A stretch of DNA of 6,146 bases from an uncultured Candidatus Saccharibacteria bacterium (GTDB lineage: Bacteria; Patescibacteriota; Saccharimonadia; Saccharimonadales; UBA4665), in NCBI GenBank assembly GCA_903891235.1, contig CAITDW010000204.1:1-6146 (forward strand), written 5' to 3'. Shown here one piece after another: positions 1 to 4,905 of this stretch. Position numbers and translations under genes: made by a program. Numbering within the stretch: position 1 is the first letter of the stretch; every line of letters begins with the position of its first letter. The notes beneath the pieces were generated by a model. The model searched no databases and had not been told where the DNA came from. It worked only from the letters and a program-made list of their open reading frames with translations.

Positions 1-129
1 GATTACTTTGCTATTCGTTTTGCACAGGCACAAATTGAACTAATCAAAGATGAGCAGTTTGATGCATTAGAAACATTTAAAACATCTTACAAATTAGCAG
101 ACATTATGATGAAAGCGAGAGAAAAATGA
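1..129 (+). CDS. C-terminal fragment of an unidentified phage protein
   Basis: An open frame runs from the left edge to a TGA at 127-129, giving the last 42 residues of a protein that starts outside the window. The visible part is predicted mostly helical, with a run ending in YKLADIMMKAREK, and has no cysteine pairs or membrane segment. Its stop overlaps the ATG of the exonuclease gene (ATGA, 126-129), so the two are translationally coupled and belong to one operon. Small proteins with similar helical ends ('A..YK.AD.M.KAR') occur upstream of phage recombination genes, but I cannot assign a function. It could be a whole small protein or the tail of an annealing protein, and the fragment does not decide. 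Confidence 0.75.
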   Translation, partial: DYFAIRFAQAQIELIKDEQFDALETFKTSYKLADIMMKAREK

Positions 130-734
130 TTGAACAAGGAACTGTTGAATGGCTAGAACTTAGAAAAGGTAAAGTAACTGCTTCTAGAGTAGCTGACATT
201 ATGGCTAAAACAAAAACTAGCACTAGTACATCTAGGGGTAATTACTTAATTGAACTTGCATTGCAAAGAGTAACAGGTAAGATTCAAGAATCTTTTATCA
301 ATGATGCTATGCAATGGGGCATGGATCAAGAATCATCTGCAAGGGTGGCTTATGAAGTTAAAACAAATAATTTTGTGGATAAGATTGCATTTTTTGACCA
401 TCCTTCTATTCATAACTTTGGTTGTTCTCCTGATGGACTTGTTGGTGATGATGGTCTTGTGGAAATAAAATGCCCCAATTCTGCAACACATTGGGGATAT
501 TTAAAAGATGGCAAAGCACCAGCTAAATATATTATGCAAATTCAAACACAGTTAGCTTGCACTTGTAGGGCTTGGTGCGACTTTGTTTCTTATGATCCTA
601 GGATGCCTGAAAGAAGTCAACTGTTGATTGTTAGAGTTATGCGTGATGATGAACTTATTAAAACAATTGAAACAGAAGTGAAAAAATTTTTAGATGAAGT
701 AGAAACAGAAGTTAAATTAATGAGAGGTGAATGA
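126..734 (+). CDS. YqaJ-family phage recombination exonuclease (lambda Exo-like)
   Basis: This 202-residue protein is a PD-(D/E)XK exonuclease of the YqaJ/lambda Exo family. These enzymes resect one strand of double-stranded DNA ends to produce single strands for annealing. The N-terminus EQGTVEWLELRKGKVTASR (3-21) is the typical family entry motif. A conserved acidic helix contains E69 in WGMDQESSARVAYE. The active-site core is SPDG with D103, then E113-I-K115 in LVEIKCP, followed by Q138 in the MQIQTQL helix that contacts the active site in relatives. The length matches the family, and no part looks missing. It overlaps both neighbours by ATGA (126-129 upstream, 731-734 downstream) and shares an operon with SSB and NinB. 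The family call is secure; 5'-3' polarity is inferred from relatives. Confidence 0.95.
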   Translation: MIEQGTVEWLELRKGKVTASRVADIMAKTKTSTSTSRGNYLIELALQRVTGKIQESFINDAMQWGMDQESSARVAYEVKTNNFVDKIAFFDHPSIHNFGCSPDGLVGDDGLVEIKCPNSATHWGYLKDGKAPAKYIMQIQTQLACTCRAWCDFVSYDPRMPERSQLLIVRVMRDDELIKTIETEVKKFLDEVETEVKLMRGE

Positions 735-1159
735 TGAGTATTAATAAATTTATTGGTATTGGAAATGTAACAAGAGAACCTGAATCAAGGTTTTTACCTG
801 ACAACTCTCCTGTTGTTAATTTATCTATTGCTTGCAATGAAAAGTACAAAGACAAATCAGGTGAAACAAAAGAATTAACTGAATATATCAATGTTGTTTT
901 TTTTGGAAAGCTTGCTGAAATAGTTACCAAATATGTAGAAAAAGGTAACAAAATTTATATTGAAGGAAAAATTAAAACAGATAAATACACAGATAAAAAT
1001 GGTGTAGAGAAGTATTCAACAAAAGTAATTGCAAATCAAATGGAACTATTAGGTGGTAAAAAAGATGGCTCAAAATCAAAAGATGATGACCCATTCAAAG
1101 AGCTTGTACCCAAAGCAATAGGTGGATTAGCTGAAATGGATGATGATATTCCTTTTTAA
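731..1159 (+). CDS. ssb: Single-stranded DNA-binding protein
   Basis: This 142-residue SSB has an N-terminal OB fold (about residues 3-108). It begins INKFIGIGNVTREPE, and its core carries the typical strands YINVVFFGKLAE and KIYIEGKIKTDKY. A charged linker rich in K, D and S (about 109-135) leads to the acidic tip DDDIPF at the C-terminus, the tail that bacterial SSBs use to recruit repair and replication partners. The protein coats single strands made by the upstream exonuclease or at replication forks. ATG codons at 731 and 734 are adjacent. I give 731 because it overlaps the exonuclease stop as ATGA and has AGAGG just upstream, but 734 is equally possible and changes only one residue. It is shorter than typical cellular SSB (about 175 residues), as is usual for phage versions. 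Confidence 0.95.
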   Translation: MMSINKFIGIGNVTREPESRFLPDNSPVVNLSIACNEKYKDKSGETKELTEYINVVFFGKLAEIVTKYVEKGNKIYIEGKIKTDKYTDKNGVEKYSTKVIANQMELLGGKKDGSKSKDDDPFKELVPKAIGGLAEMDDDIPF

Positions 1160-1161
1160 TT

Positions 1162-1545
1162 ATGAAACACTATTTCATTCTTTCACATAACACAGCTAGA
1201 CAGTTTGCAATTGAAGCTGTTAAAACTGTACCAGATGGTTACATTGTTGAGATAAAGCCCAAAACCAGAAGTTTGGAACAAAACGCAATGCTACATTCCA
1301 TATTGCAAACTGTTGCTTCAAAAATTCAATGGGCTAATTCTTACAGAGATGCAGAAACATGGAAAAGGTTATTAATAGCGGCTTGGCTACGGGCAAGAGG
1401 TGAAACTGTTGAACTGTTGCCAGCTATTGATAATCATGGGGTTGATGTTGTGTTTAGACATACATCTAAATTATCAGTTGAAGAAATGAGTGAGTTTTTA
1501 GAATATGTACAAGCTTGGGCAGTTGAACAAGGCATACAGATATGA
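1162..1545 (+). CDS. ninB: NinB / lambda Orf-family recombination mediator
   Basis: This 127-residue protein matches the NinB family (lambda Orf), which binds single-stranded DNA and SSB and can substitute for RecFOR in helping load a recombinase or annealing protein. Family marks visible are K-x-R-S-L-E-Q-N (34-41) near the middle of the N-terminal half, followed by a helix with LHSILQ. W67-K68 in ETWKRLLIAAW, the ELLP strand (84-87), and the late block TSKLSVEEMSEFLEYVQAW (101-119) are also present. The length is close to that of the family (about 140). It starts 2 nt after the SSB stop and its own stop overlaps the next start as ATGA. An Orf-type protein beside SSB and an Exo-type nuclease fits a phage recombination cassette. 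Confidence 0.93.
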   Translation: MKHYFILSHNTARQFAIEAVKTVPDGYIVEIKPKTRSLEQNAMLHSILQTVASKIQWANSYRDAETWKRLLIAAWLRARGETVELLPAIDNHGVDVVFRHTSKLSVEEMSEFLEYVQAWAVEQGIQI

Positions 1546-2027
1546 AATACACACTTACCAAGCATGAATTATTTCTTTGTGAATACATGGGAACAATGAG
1601 AAGAAAAAATGCTATGCAGTTTAATATGGATAGGCAGTACAGCAAAAGAGATCCTTACAGCATTGATATAGATGGATTCATGGCAGAATATATTGTGGCA
1701 AAACATCTAAATCTAATGTGTGATTTTAGTTTAAATGAAAAGAAAAATCCAACAGATTTGATTACATATAACGGAAGCACCATAGATGTTAAATCTACAA
1801 GGTCTGAAGAAAAGGGACTATCGGTTACTGGTTATCACCGAAAAAATCCATGCGATTTCTACATACTGGTTTTATGCGAGGATGATGGCGGCGACATTTT
1901 AGGCTGGACGGACAAAGACAATTTTTTCTTAAATTCGACACAAGTTATTAAAGGTATCGGAGAAAAAGTTATACCTTATTATGAATTTAATTTAAACAAA
2001 CTAGAAAACATAAAACATTTTAAATGA
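1542..2027 (+). CDS. Uncharacterised PD-(D/E)XK-like nuclease
   Basis: I do not recognise a named family for this 161-residue protein, but it shows the layout of a restriction-endonuclease-like fold. A helix GFMAEYIVAKHL carries a candidate catalytic E49. NPTDLI follows with D72, then a strand IDVKSTR with D82-x-K84, the (D/E)XK motif. The next strands read CDFYILVL and DILGWTDKDNFF (about 104-129); an 'FYILV...GW' continuation is common in Holliday-junction-resolvase-like and MutH-like folds. It overlaps NinB (ATGA at 1542-1545) and the HNH gene (ATGA at 2024-2027). Its place after Exo, SSB and Orf is where lambda-like phages carry Rap/NinG. A role in branch resolution or DNA processing is therefore plausible, but this is inference. 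Fold confidence is about 0.75. Confidence 0.82.
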   Translation: MKYTLTKHELFLCEYMGTMRRKNAMQFNMDRQYSKRDPYSIDIDGFMAEYIVAKHLNLMCDFSLNEKKNPTDLITYNGSTIDVKSTRSEEKGLSVTGYHRKNPCDFYILVLCEDDGGDILGWTDKDNFFLNSTQVIKGIGEKVIPYYEFNLNKLENIKHFK

Positions 2028-2308
2028 CAACTAAAGCTGAGAAAGAACATTATGGAAAAATTGCAAGATTGGGCTGTATATTATGCAAATTCCTTGGATA
2101 TGGAGAAACTCCCTGTGAAATTCATCATATCAGAAGGGGTGGTAAAAGAAGTAATGCACCTGTCATTGGACTCTGCCCTGAACATCATAGAGGAAATTCC
2201 GGTGTTCATGGTCTTGGACGAAAAGCTTTTGAACGAATATACAACATTACCGAGGACGCATTACTTGAAACGACCAATGAAATAATAAATCCAACCCTAA
2301 GTGATTAG
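2024..2308 (+). CDS. Ref-like (RecA-dependent nuclease family) HNH protein
   Basis: This 94-residue protein has a zinc-binding HNH/beta-beta-alpha-metal core typical of the P1 Ref family. Zinc ligand candidates are C18 and C21 (LGCILC), and C51 and H54/H55 (LCPEHH). Between them lies CEIHHIRRGGKR, with H34-H35 as metal-binding and catalytic candidates. The tail VHGLGRKAFERIY (61-73) also follows the family pattern, including a histidine at 62. P1 Ref cuts DNA at RecA-generated displacement loops; this shorter protein corresponds to the nuclease core only and lacks the long basic N-terminal arm of P1 Ref. Whether it needs RecA cannot be read from the sequence. Its ATG overlaps the previous stop as ATGA. 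A generic phage HNH annotation is the alternative. Confidence 0.9.
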   Translation: MTTKAEKEHYGKIARLGCILCKFLGYGETPCEIHHIRRGGKRSNAPVIGLCPEHHRGNSGVHGLGRKAFERIYNITEDALLETTNEIINPTLSD

Positions 2309-2311
2309 GTT
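2293..2311 (+). other. Weak inverted repeat at the end of the recombination block
   Basis: AACCCTAA at 2293-2300 and TTAGGTT at 2305-2311 can pair as 7 bp with one bulged C around a GTGA loop. The loop and 3' arm include the Ref-like gene's stop codon. A T-rich run (about 2323-2332) follows only after roughly 12 nt, so this is not a standard factor-independent terminator. It could modulate expression across the only real gap in the rightward block. Function is uncertain. Confidence 0.3.
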
Positions 2312-2332
2312 ATATGTTACTGTTTAATTTTT

Positions 2333-2340
2333 AAAGGAGA
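2333..2340 (+). promoter_or_regulatory. Strong Shine-Dalgarno site AAAGGAGA
   Basis: AAAGGAGA lies 5-6 nt before the ATG at 2346. It is the best ribosome-binding site in the window and fixes the start of a 52-residue gene. It stands out because most neighbouring genes rely on stop-start overlaps with weaker sites, which suggests independent and efficient translation from here. Confidence 0.85.
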
Positions 2341-2345
2341 AAAGT

Positions 2346-2504
2346 ATGAAGCCAACAAAAAGTGAATCAGGAAGTATAAAGTATACAAAGCTATCAAATG
2401 CGGCAAAACTGTTAGGAGCAAAAGGTGGACAATCAAAATCACCTGAAAAAAAACTTGCTTCAAGAACTAATGGCAAATTAGGTGGTAAACCAAAAGGGAA
2501 ATAA
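2346..2504 (+). CDS. Small Lys/Gly-rich phage protein with KGG/AT-hook-like motifs
   Basis: This gene encodes 52 residues starting at the ATG behind the AAAGGAGA site. The protein is basic and rich in K, G and S. It carries LGAKGGQSKSPEKKLAS (23-39) and ends TNGKLGGKPKGK (41-52). The two-part pattern 'GxKGG-S-(S)P-K..A-R-NGKxGGxPK' recurs in many small phage and bacterial proteins and resembles both the KGG stress-protein motif and an AT-hook (G-x-P surrounded by basic residues). I know no established function; DNA binding is a possible reading of the charge and the GGKPKGK tail. It follows a 37-nt gap after the Ref-like gene and is 1 nt before the next start, so it leads a new group of small genes. 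Confidence 0.8.
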   Translation: MKPTKSESGSIKYTKLSNAAKLLGAKGGQSKSPEKKLASRTNGKLGGKPKGK

Positions 2505-2505
2505 A

Positions 2506-2670
2506 ATGAACATTCCATACGATACAGGCAAAGTGAAAATTGGTCTTAATTATCAACCAAGACCTTATGTAGAAAATGACAAAGATATGCTATATGTCCA
2601 AAAGTGTTTATTAAACAAACAAAGCAAAAATATTTTTTTACAATTTTTTTATAAGGTGCTTTATGGATAA
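2506..2670 (+). CDS. Small conserved-looking phage protein, unknown function
   Basis: This gene encodes 54 residues from the ATG at 2506. A GTG at 2482 is in frame but lies inside the previous gene; AAGGG at 2494-2498 sits at proper distance from 2506. The N-terminal two thirds read PYDTGKVKIGLNYQPRPY and then ENDKDMLYVQKCLL. This 'TGKV.IG..Y.P.P......DM...Q..LL' pattern appears in short phage proteins of unknown role. The tail (about 38-54) is encoded by an A/T homopolymer-rich stretch and looks less conserved in character. There is no signal peptide. The stop overlaps the next gene by 8 bp (ATGGATAA). No function is assigned. Confidence 0.72.
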   Translation: MNIPYDTGKVKIGLNYQPRPYVENDKDMLYVQKCLLNKQSKNIFLQFFYKVLYG

Positions 2671-2851
2671 CATCAGAATAGAGTATTTAAATCGAGTTAT
2701 TCAAGATTTAAAAATTGATCTTCAAAAAGTTCGTTTGGAAAATGTTGATATTAAAACTCAAGCAAAAATGTATAAACATCATGCAGATCAATTAGAGGGT
2801 GAATTAATTCTTTTAAAACAAACATTAGAACAGAAAGGTAGAAAAAAATGA
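2663..2851 (+). CDS. Small coiled-coil protein
   Basis: This 62-residue protein is predicted to be almost entirely helical. Hydrophobic residues recur with heptad-like spacing through YLNRVIQDLKIDLQKVRLE (8-26) and again in ADQLEGELILLKQTLEQ (41-57), and a basic GRKK end follows. It has no cysteine, membrane segment or enzyme motif. It starts inside the preceding gene's end (8-bp overlap, with AAGGTG at 2653-2658 as ribosome-binding site) and its stop overlaps the lipoprotein start as ATGA. An oligomeric scaffold or partner-binding role is possible, but the function is unknown. Confidence 0.75.
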   Translation: MDNIRIEYLNRVIQDLKIDLQKVRLENVDIKTQAKMYKHHADQLEGELILLKQTLEQKGRKK

Positions 2852-3093
2852 AAAAATTAATTGTCGTGATGCCAATTATATTTTTAGTAGCTTGCTCAAG
2901 TGTTAAACCATCAGAACCAGTTTATAAGTTATCAGGGTTTAGTGGAGCTGTTGCAATGGATTCTAATGAAGTATTACAAAATAGCAAAAGATGTATTTTA
3001 AGCAAAATGAAGCCTAATGTTCAATACCTATCAGTTCCTACTGAACATGGAAAAATGTTAGTTCCTGTTAATGTATTTTGTGAGCCATATTAA
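2848..3093 (+). CDS. Small lipoprotein with a mature cysteine pair
   Basis: This 81-residue protein has a clear lipoprotein signal: MKK, a hydrophobic core, and lipobox L-V-A-C with C16 as the lipidation site. The residues after it are SS, which in Gram-negative bacteria would allow outer-membrane sorting. The mature part has only two further cysteines, C49 (KRCILS) and C78 (VFCEPY), probably able to form a disulfide in the periplasm. It contains a strand-like segment LSVPTEHGKMLVPVNVF. It is not proline-rich and has no i-spanin partner next to it, so an outer-membrane spanin is not favoured; superinfection exclusion or receptor masking is conceivable. It overlaps the coiled-coil gene (ATGA) and is 1 nt from the next lipoprotein. 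Confidence 0.82.
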   Translation: MKKLIVVMPIIFLVACSSVKPSEPVYKLSGFSGAVAMDSNEVLQNSKRCILSKMKPNVQYLSVPTEHGKMLVPVNVFCEPY

Positions 3094-3094
3094 T

Positions 3095-3313
3095 ATGAAA
3101 TATATCTTTTTACTATTAGTTTTATATTCTTTATTTGGTTGTCATTGTAGTTGTAACAATGTGCCTGATATTACAAAAGTTGAAACAAAAACTGTTGCTG
3201 TAATAGATAATCAGCAAAGTAAAAGAAATGAATACATTGCAGATTGTACAGGTTATGGTTATACAAAAACCACTTGTGAAAACATTTGGGATGGCAAACA
3301 GAGTGCTGATTAA
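3095..3313 (+). CDS. Second small lipoprotein, cysteine-rich
   Basis: This gene encodes 72 residues from the ATG at 3095, 1 nt after the previous stop. An in-frame ATG at 3071 would add eight residues before the signal peptide and overlap the previous gene, so it is unlikely. The signal is MKYIFLLLVLYSLFGC, with lipobox L-F-G-C and C16 as lipidated residue, followed at once by H-C-S-C, giving three clustered cysteines. After a linker with VPDITKVETKTVAVI comes ADCTGYGYTKTTCENIWDGK, a compact 'C..xGY....C..IW.GK' module with two cysteines that likely pair. It has no spanin-like proline tract. Together with the gene before it, it forms a tandem lipoprotein pair; the function is unknown. Confidence 0.82.
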   Translation: MKYIFLLLVLYSLFGCHCSCNNVPDITKVETKTVAVIDNQQSKRNEYIADCTGYGYTKTTCENIWDGKQSAD

Positions 3314-3317
3314 AATA

Positions 3318-3485
3318 ATGAAAACCATATCATTTCTAATAGCAACAGTTATGTGTGGTTTTGTTATTTTTTTAACTGAATTAACCAAACAACCAATAAA
3401 ATATGATTGTCGATTAGCTACTTATCCTACGGCTATTGATGTTCCTCAAGAAGTAATTAAACAATGCAGGAAAAAAAATGATTGA
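3318..3485 (+). CDS. Small one-TM protein with paired cysteines
   Basis: This gene encodes 55 residues from the ATG at 3318; the longer open frame upstream lies inside the lipoprotein gene and is spurious. A hydrophobic N-terminal segment (about 4-22, SFLIATVMCGFVIFLTEL) acts as membrane anchor or signal. The external part has YDCRLATYP and ends QEVIKQCRKK, a 'DCRLA...P......CR' pattern recurring in small phage proteins of unknown function. The two external cysteines (C36, C51) would suit a disulfide if the C-terminus is periplasmic. It starts 4 nt after the second lipoprotein stop and overlaps the next gene by 8 bp. No function is assigned. Confidence 0.75.
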   Translation: MKTISFLIATVMCGFVIFLTELTKQPIKYDCRLATYPTAIDVPQEVIKQCRKKND

Positions 3486-3615
3486 ATTAAATGAAGCTGA
3501 AAAAGCCATTGCTACGCTGATGTTAGAAGTTAATCGTTTAAATGATGAAATAGAAGCGTTGAAAAAAGAACTAGCAATACTAAAAAAGTTAATGCTTGTT
3601 AAAACCTCGAATTAA
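3478..3615 (+). CDS. Very small coiled-coil protein (45 residues)
   Basis: The ATG at 3478 overlaps the previous stop by 8 bp (ATGATTGA), the same geometry as at 2663-2670, with CAGGAAA (3467-3473) as ribosome-binding site. The protein is one amphipathic helix: LNEAEKAIATLMLEVNRLN, then DEIEALKKELAILKKLM with leucines and isoleucines in heptad spacing, and a short polar end. It is the last rightward gene, and its last 27 bp overlap the end of the leftward zinc-ribbon gene tail-to-tail. The function is unknown; it may be an oligomerisation or partner-binding peptide. Strong overlap geometry and composition support it being real despite its size. Confidence 0.68.
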   Translation: MIELNEAEKAIATLMLEVNRLNDEIEALKKELAILKKLMLVKTSN

Positions 3616-3759
3616 ACCAATTTTACTAGCCAATTCAAAATCTTCTTCACATTCTGGGCTACAAAATTTAACTTTTGATATTGGGTTATTGCAATATAAA
3701 CAAAAGCCAGTAAAGCCATTAAAATGCTCTTTGGTCTGTTCTTTTAAATCTTCATTCAT
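3589..3759 (-). CDS. Small zinc-ribbon/zinc-knuckle protein
   Basis: This gene encodes 56 residues. The ATG at 3759 overlaps the endolysin stop as ATGA; a longer frame from 3807 lies within the endolysin gene and is not favoured. Four cysteines are arranged C20-x2-C23 and C33-x3-C37 in GFCLYCNNPI and KFCSPECEEDFE. This matches short zinc ribbons of the 'FCS..C...(Y/F)E' type that are widespread in phage and bacterial proteins. An acidic helix follows (about 37-46), then a basic tail LIRGFNKH. One structural zinc is likely; nucleic-acid or protein binding cannot be separated. It sits as the last gene of the leftward lysis operon and its 3' end overlaps the rightward 45-residue gene. Confidence 0.82.
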   Translation of the reverse strand: MNEDLKEQTKEHFNGFTGFCLYCNNPISKVKFCSPECEEDFELASKIGLIRGFNKH

Positions 3760-4289
3760 GTCATTGTTAAAGCCACTTTTTGAACATCTGCTACCCTTTG
3801 TAACCAACCTTTACCATAAACATTAAAATTACCAAGACTTTGATAAAAAGCTGTTTTAGCATCGCTAAACTTTTGCAACAGTTCTTTACAATCAGACTGT
3901 TGAATAGCTTTTAAAGTATTTTGTCCAATTGCACCATCAACAACTACTCCCAATGCCCTTTGAAGCATTTTTTTACTGCCGCCAACTCCTGCATTAATAG
4001 CGAAATCAAATACCGCATAGTCCATTCCACAAGGAAGTTGATCGCACGAACAAGCATCCCAATAGAATTTTTTATAATAGGGCTTAACATCATTAGGTAA
4101 TAACTTTTTCATATCATCTTGAGTTACTTGTTTACCTATATAGGTTTCCCAATTGGCTTGAGTACAACCCCACATGGTGCAACCTTCACGACCATCTGGT
4201 AGGTGATTACCTTTATCACGCTGATCATTGGTAAATCCACCTTCATGGGCAATTACTAAATCAAACGATTTATCCCAATTTTCAATCAT
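3756..4289 (-). CDS. Endolysin, glycoside hydrolase family 108
   Basis: This 177-residue peptidoglycan-cleaving lysozyme belongs to the GH108 family. The N-terminal catalytic part starts FDLVIAHEGGFTNDQRDKGN (9-28), with E16 in H-E-G-G as the expected catalytic acid. It continues through GCTMWGCTQANWETYIG and the FYWDACSCDQLP segment. The second half carries DYAVFDFAINAGVGGSKKMLQRAL (90-113) and VVVDGAIGQNTL, matching the peptidoglycan-binding domain that follows GH108 in this family. It has no signal peptide or signal-anchor, so it needs a holin to reach the wall, in agreement with the membrane proteins just upstream. Several cysteines (C37, C42, C80, C82, C87) are present. It overlaps genes on both sides by ATGA. 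Confidence 0.95.
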   Translation of the reverse strand: MIENWDKSFDLVIAHEGGFTNDQRDKGNHLPDGREGCTMWGCTQANWETYIGKQVTQDDMKKLLPNDVKPYYKKFYWDACSCDQLPCGMDYAVFDFAINAGVGGSKKMLQRALGVVVDGAIGQNTLKAIQQSDCKELLQKFSDAKTAFYQSLGNFNVYGKGWLQRVADVQKVALTMT

Positions 4290-4501
4290 TCTTTTTCACC
4301 TATTTTTATGCCTGTAATTAATCCAATAAATCCACCTACAATTGTTTGAAATGCAGGAGTTATAGCTTCAAATATTTTAGCGTTATCTATATTGTCGTGA
4401 AATAAACCAACCAACATAACAAAAACCATGCTTAATAATATAATTGATAATGTAATAGTTGCAATCATTGTGACAAAAACTGATAATTTTTCTTTGGTCA
4501 T
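4286..4501 (-). CDS. Small two-TM membrane protein, holin/antiholin candidate
   Basis: This 71-residue protein has two hydrophobic helices, about 7-34 and 48-66. The loop between them reads FHDNIDNAKIFEAI, and TM2 contains PAFQTIVGGFIGLITGIKIG. The N-terminus (MTKEK) is basic and the C-terminus (KIGEKE) charged, so both ends probably face the cytoplasm. It lies between the three-TM holin and the endolysin with ATGA overlaps on both sides, the usual spot for a second holin or antiholin. Small phage proteins with a similar 'NA.IFE.I.PAFQTIVG.F.G' stretch are often found near lysis genes, but a proven function is not known to me. The lysis role is inferred from topology and position. Confidence 0.83.
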   Translation of the reverse strand: MTKEKLSVFVTMIATITLSIILLSMVFVMLVGLFHDNIDNAKIFEAITPAFQTIVGGFIGLITGIKIGEKE

Positions 4502-4905
4502 TTAGAAGCAACTCCTTGAACCTTTTCAAAAGTTCTTAATCCACCCATGCCTAGCATACCCATCATCAGTTGCCAAAGATTGTCATCAAGTCCTACCATT
4601 GGCGGTAAATTGTATCCAGCTACCGAAGTGCCCCAAGTGATTAGTGGTTTAAACAAGTATTGATAACATAAAGCTAGGGCACATACCCAACCTATAGCTG
4701 GTCGCCAGCCAGATACGAATACAGATCCATTAGAGGCTTCTGTTTTATTAATGTCTGTTTGAGCAGTCATAATGGCTAATTCACCATTTTGCTGAAGTTC
4801 TAATAATTTAAGTTTTGCTTCTGATGCCTGTGTGGGATCAGGAAATATTTTGTTAATTAAGGTTGTACCTAAATCAAGTGCCGCAGAAATGGGATCAAGT
4901 GACAT
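4498..4905 (-). CDS. Holin, three-TM superfamily (GTA holin-like)
   Basis: This gene encodes 135 residues from the ATG at 4905. An ATG at 4920 would add five residues, but the inner ATG forms a TAATG overlap with the stop of the 48-residue gene just upstream and has GGAAC before it. The N-terminus LDPISAALDLGTTLINKIFPDP is an amphipathic helix ending in the FPDP signature. A charged helix then leads to the membrane part: SGWRPAIGWVCALALCYQYL (65-84) into KPLI, and GLDDNLWQLMMGMLGMGGLR (105-124). The GWRP, FPDP and GMGGLRTFEK blocks mark the 3TM holin family found in phages and gene transfer agents, which permeabilise the inner membrane to release endolysin. Position two genes before the GH108 endolysin agrees with this. 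Confidence 0.9.
   Translation of the reverse strand: MSLDPISAALDLGTTLINKIFPDPTQASEAKLKLLELQQNGELAIMTAQTDINKTEASNGSVFVSGWRPAIGWVCALALCYQYLFKPLITWGTSVAGYNLPPMVGLDDNLWQLMMGMLGMGGLRTFEKVQGVASK

Noticed and set aside
712..951. 79-codon open frame on the - strand opposite SSB
   Set aside because: Shadow of the SSB gene; no ribosome site or family feature.
2052..2285. 77-codon open frame on the + strand inside the Ref-like gene
   Set aside because: It lies wholly within the HNH gene in another frame; the HNH frame has clear zinc and histidine motifs while this one has no recognisable character.
2265..2315. Possible sigma70-like promoter (TTGAAA followed by AT-rich hexamers)
   Set aside because: No -10 hexamer close to consensus sits at 16-18 bp from TTGAAA, and in DNA this AT-rich such matches are expected by chance.
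2324..2518. 64-codon open frame on the - strand opposite the KGG-like gene
   Set aside because: Phe/Pro-rich translation is the expected antisense of a Lys/Gly-rich gene; the sense gene has a strong ribosome site.
2605..2637. Short palindromes TGTTTATTAAACA and AAAAATATTTTT
   Set aside because: They are pure A/T-rich short pairings inside a coding region with low expected stability; not distinguishable from chance.
2848..3313. Two lipoproteins as an o-spanin/i-spanin pair
   Set aside because: Both carry lipoboxes, so neither is an inner-membrane spanin; neither has the proline-rich stretch typical of o-spanins, and they are on the strand opposite the lysis genes.
3131..3388. 85-codon open frame on the - strand opposite the lipoproteins
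   Set aside because: It is antisense to two genes with clear lipobox or TM-cysteine features, has no ribosome site, and would break the strand layout.
3596..3826. 76-codon open frame on the + strand opposite the zinc-ribbon and endolysin end
   Set aside because: It is antisense to a four-cysteine zinc ribbon and GH108; there is no plausible start signal.
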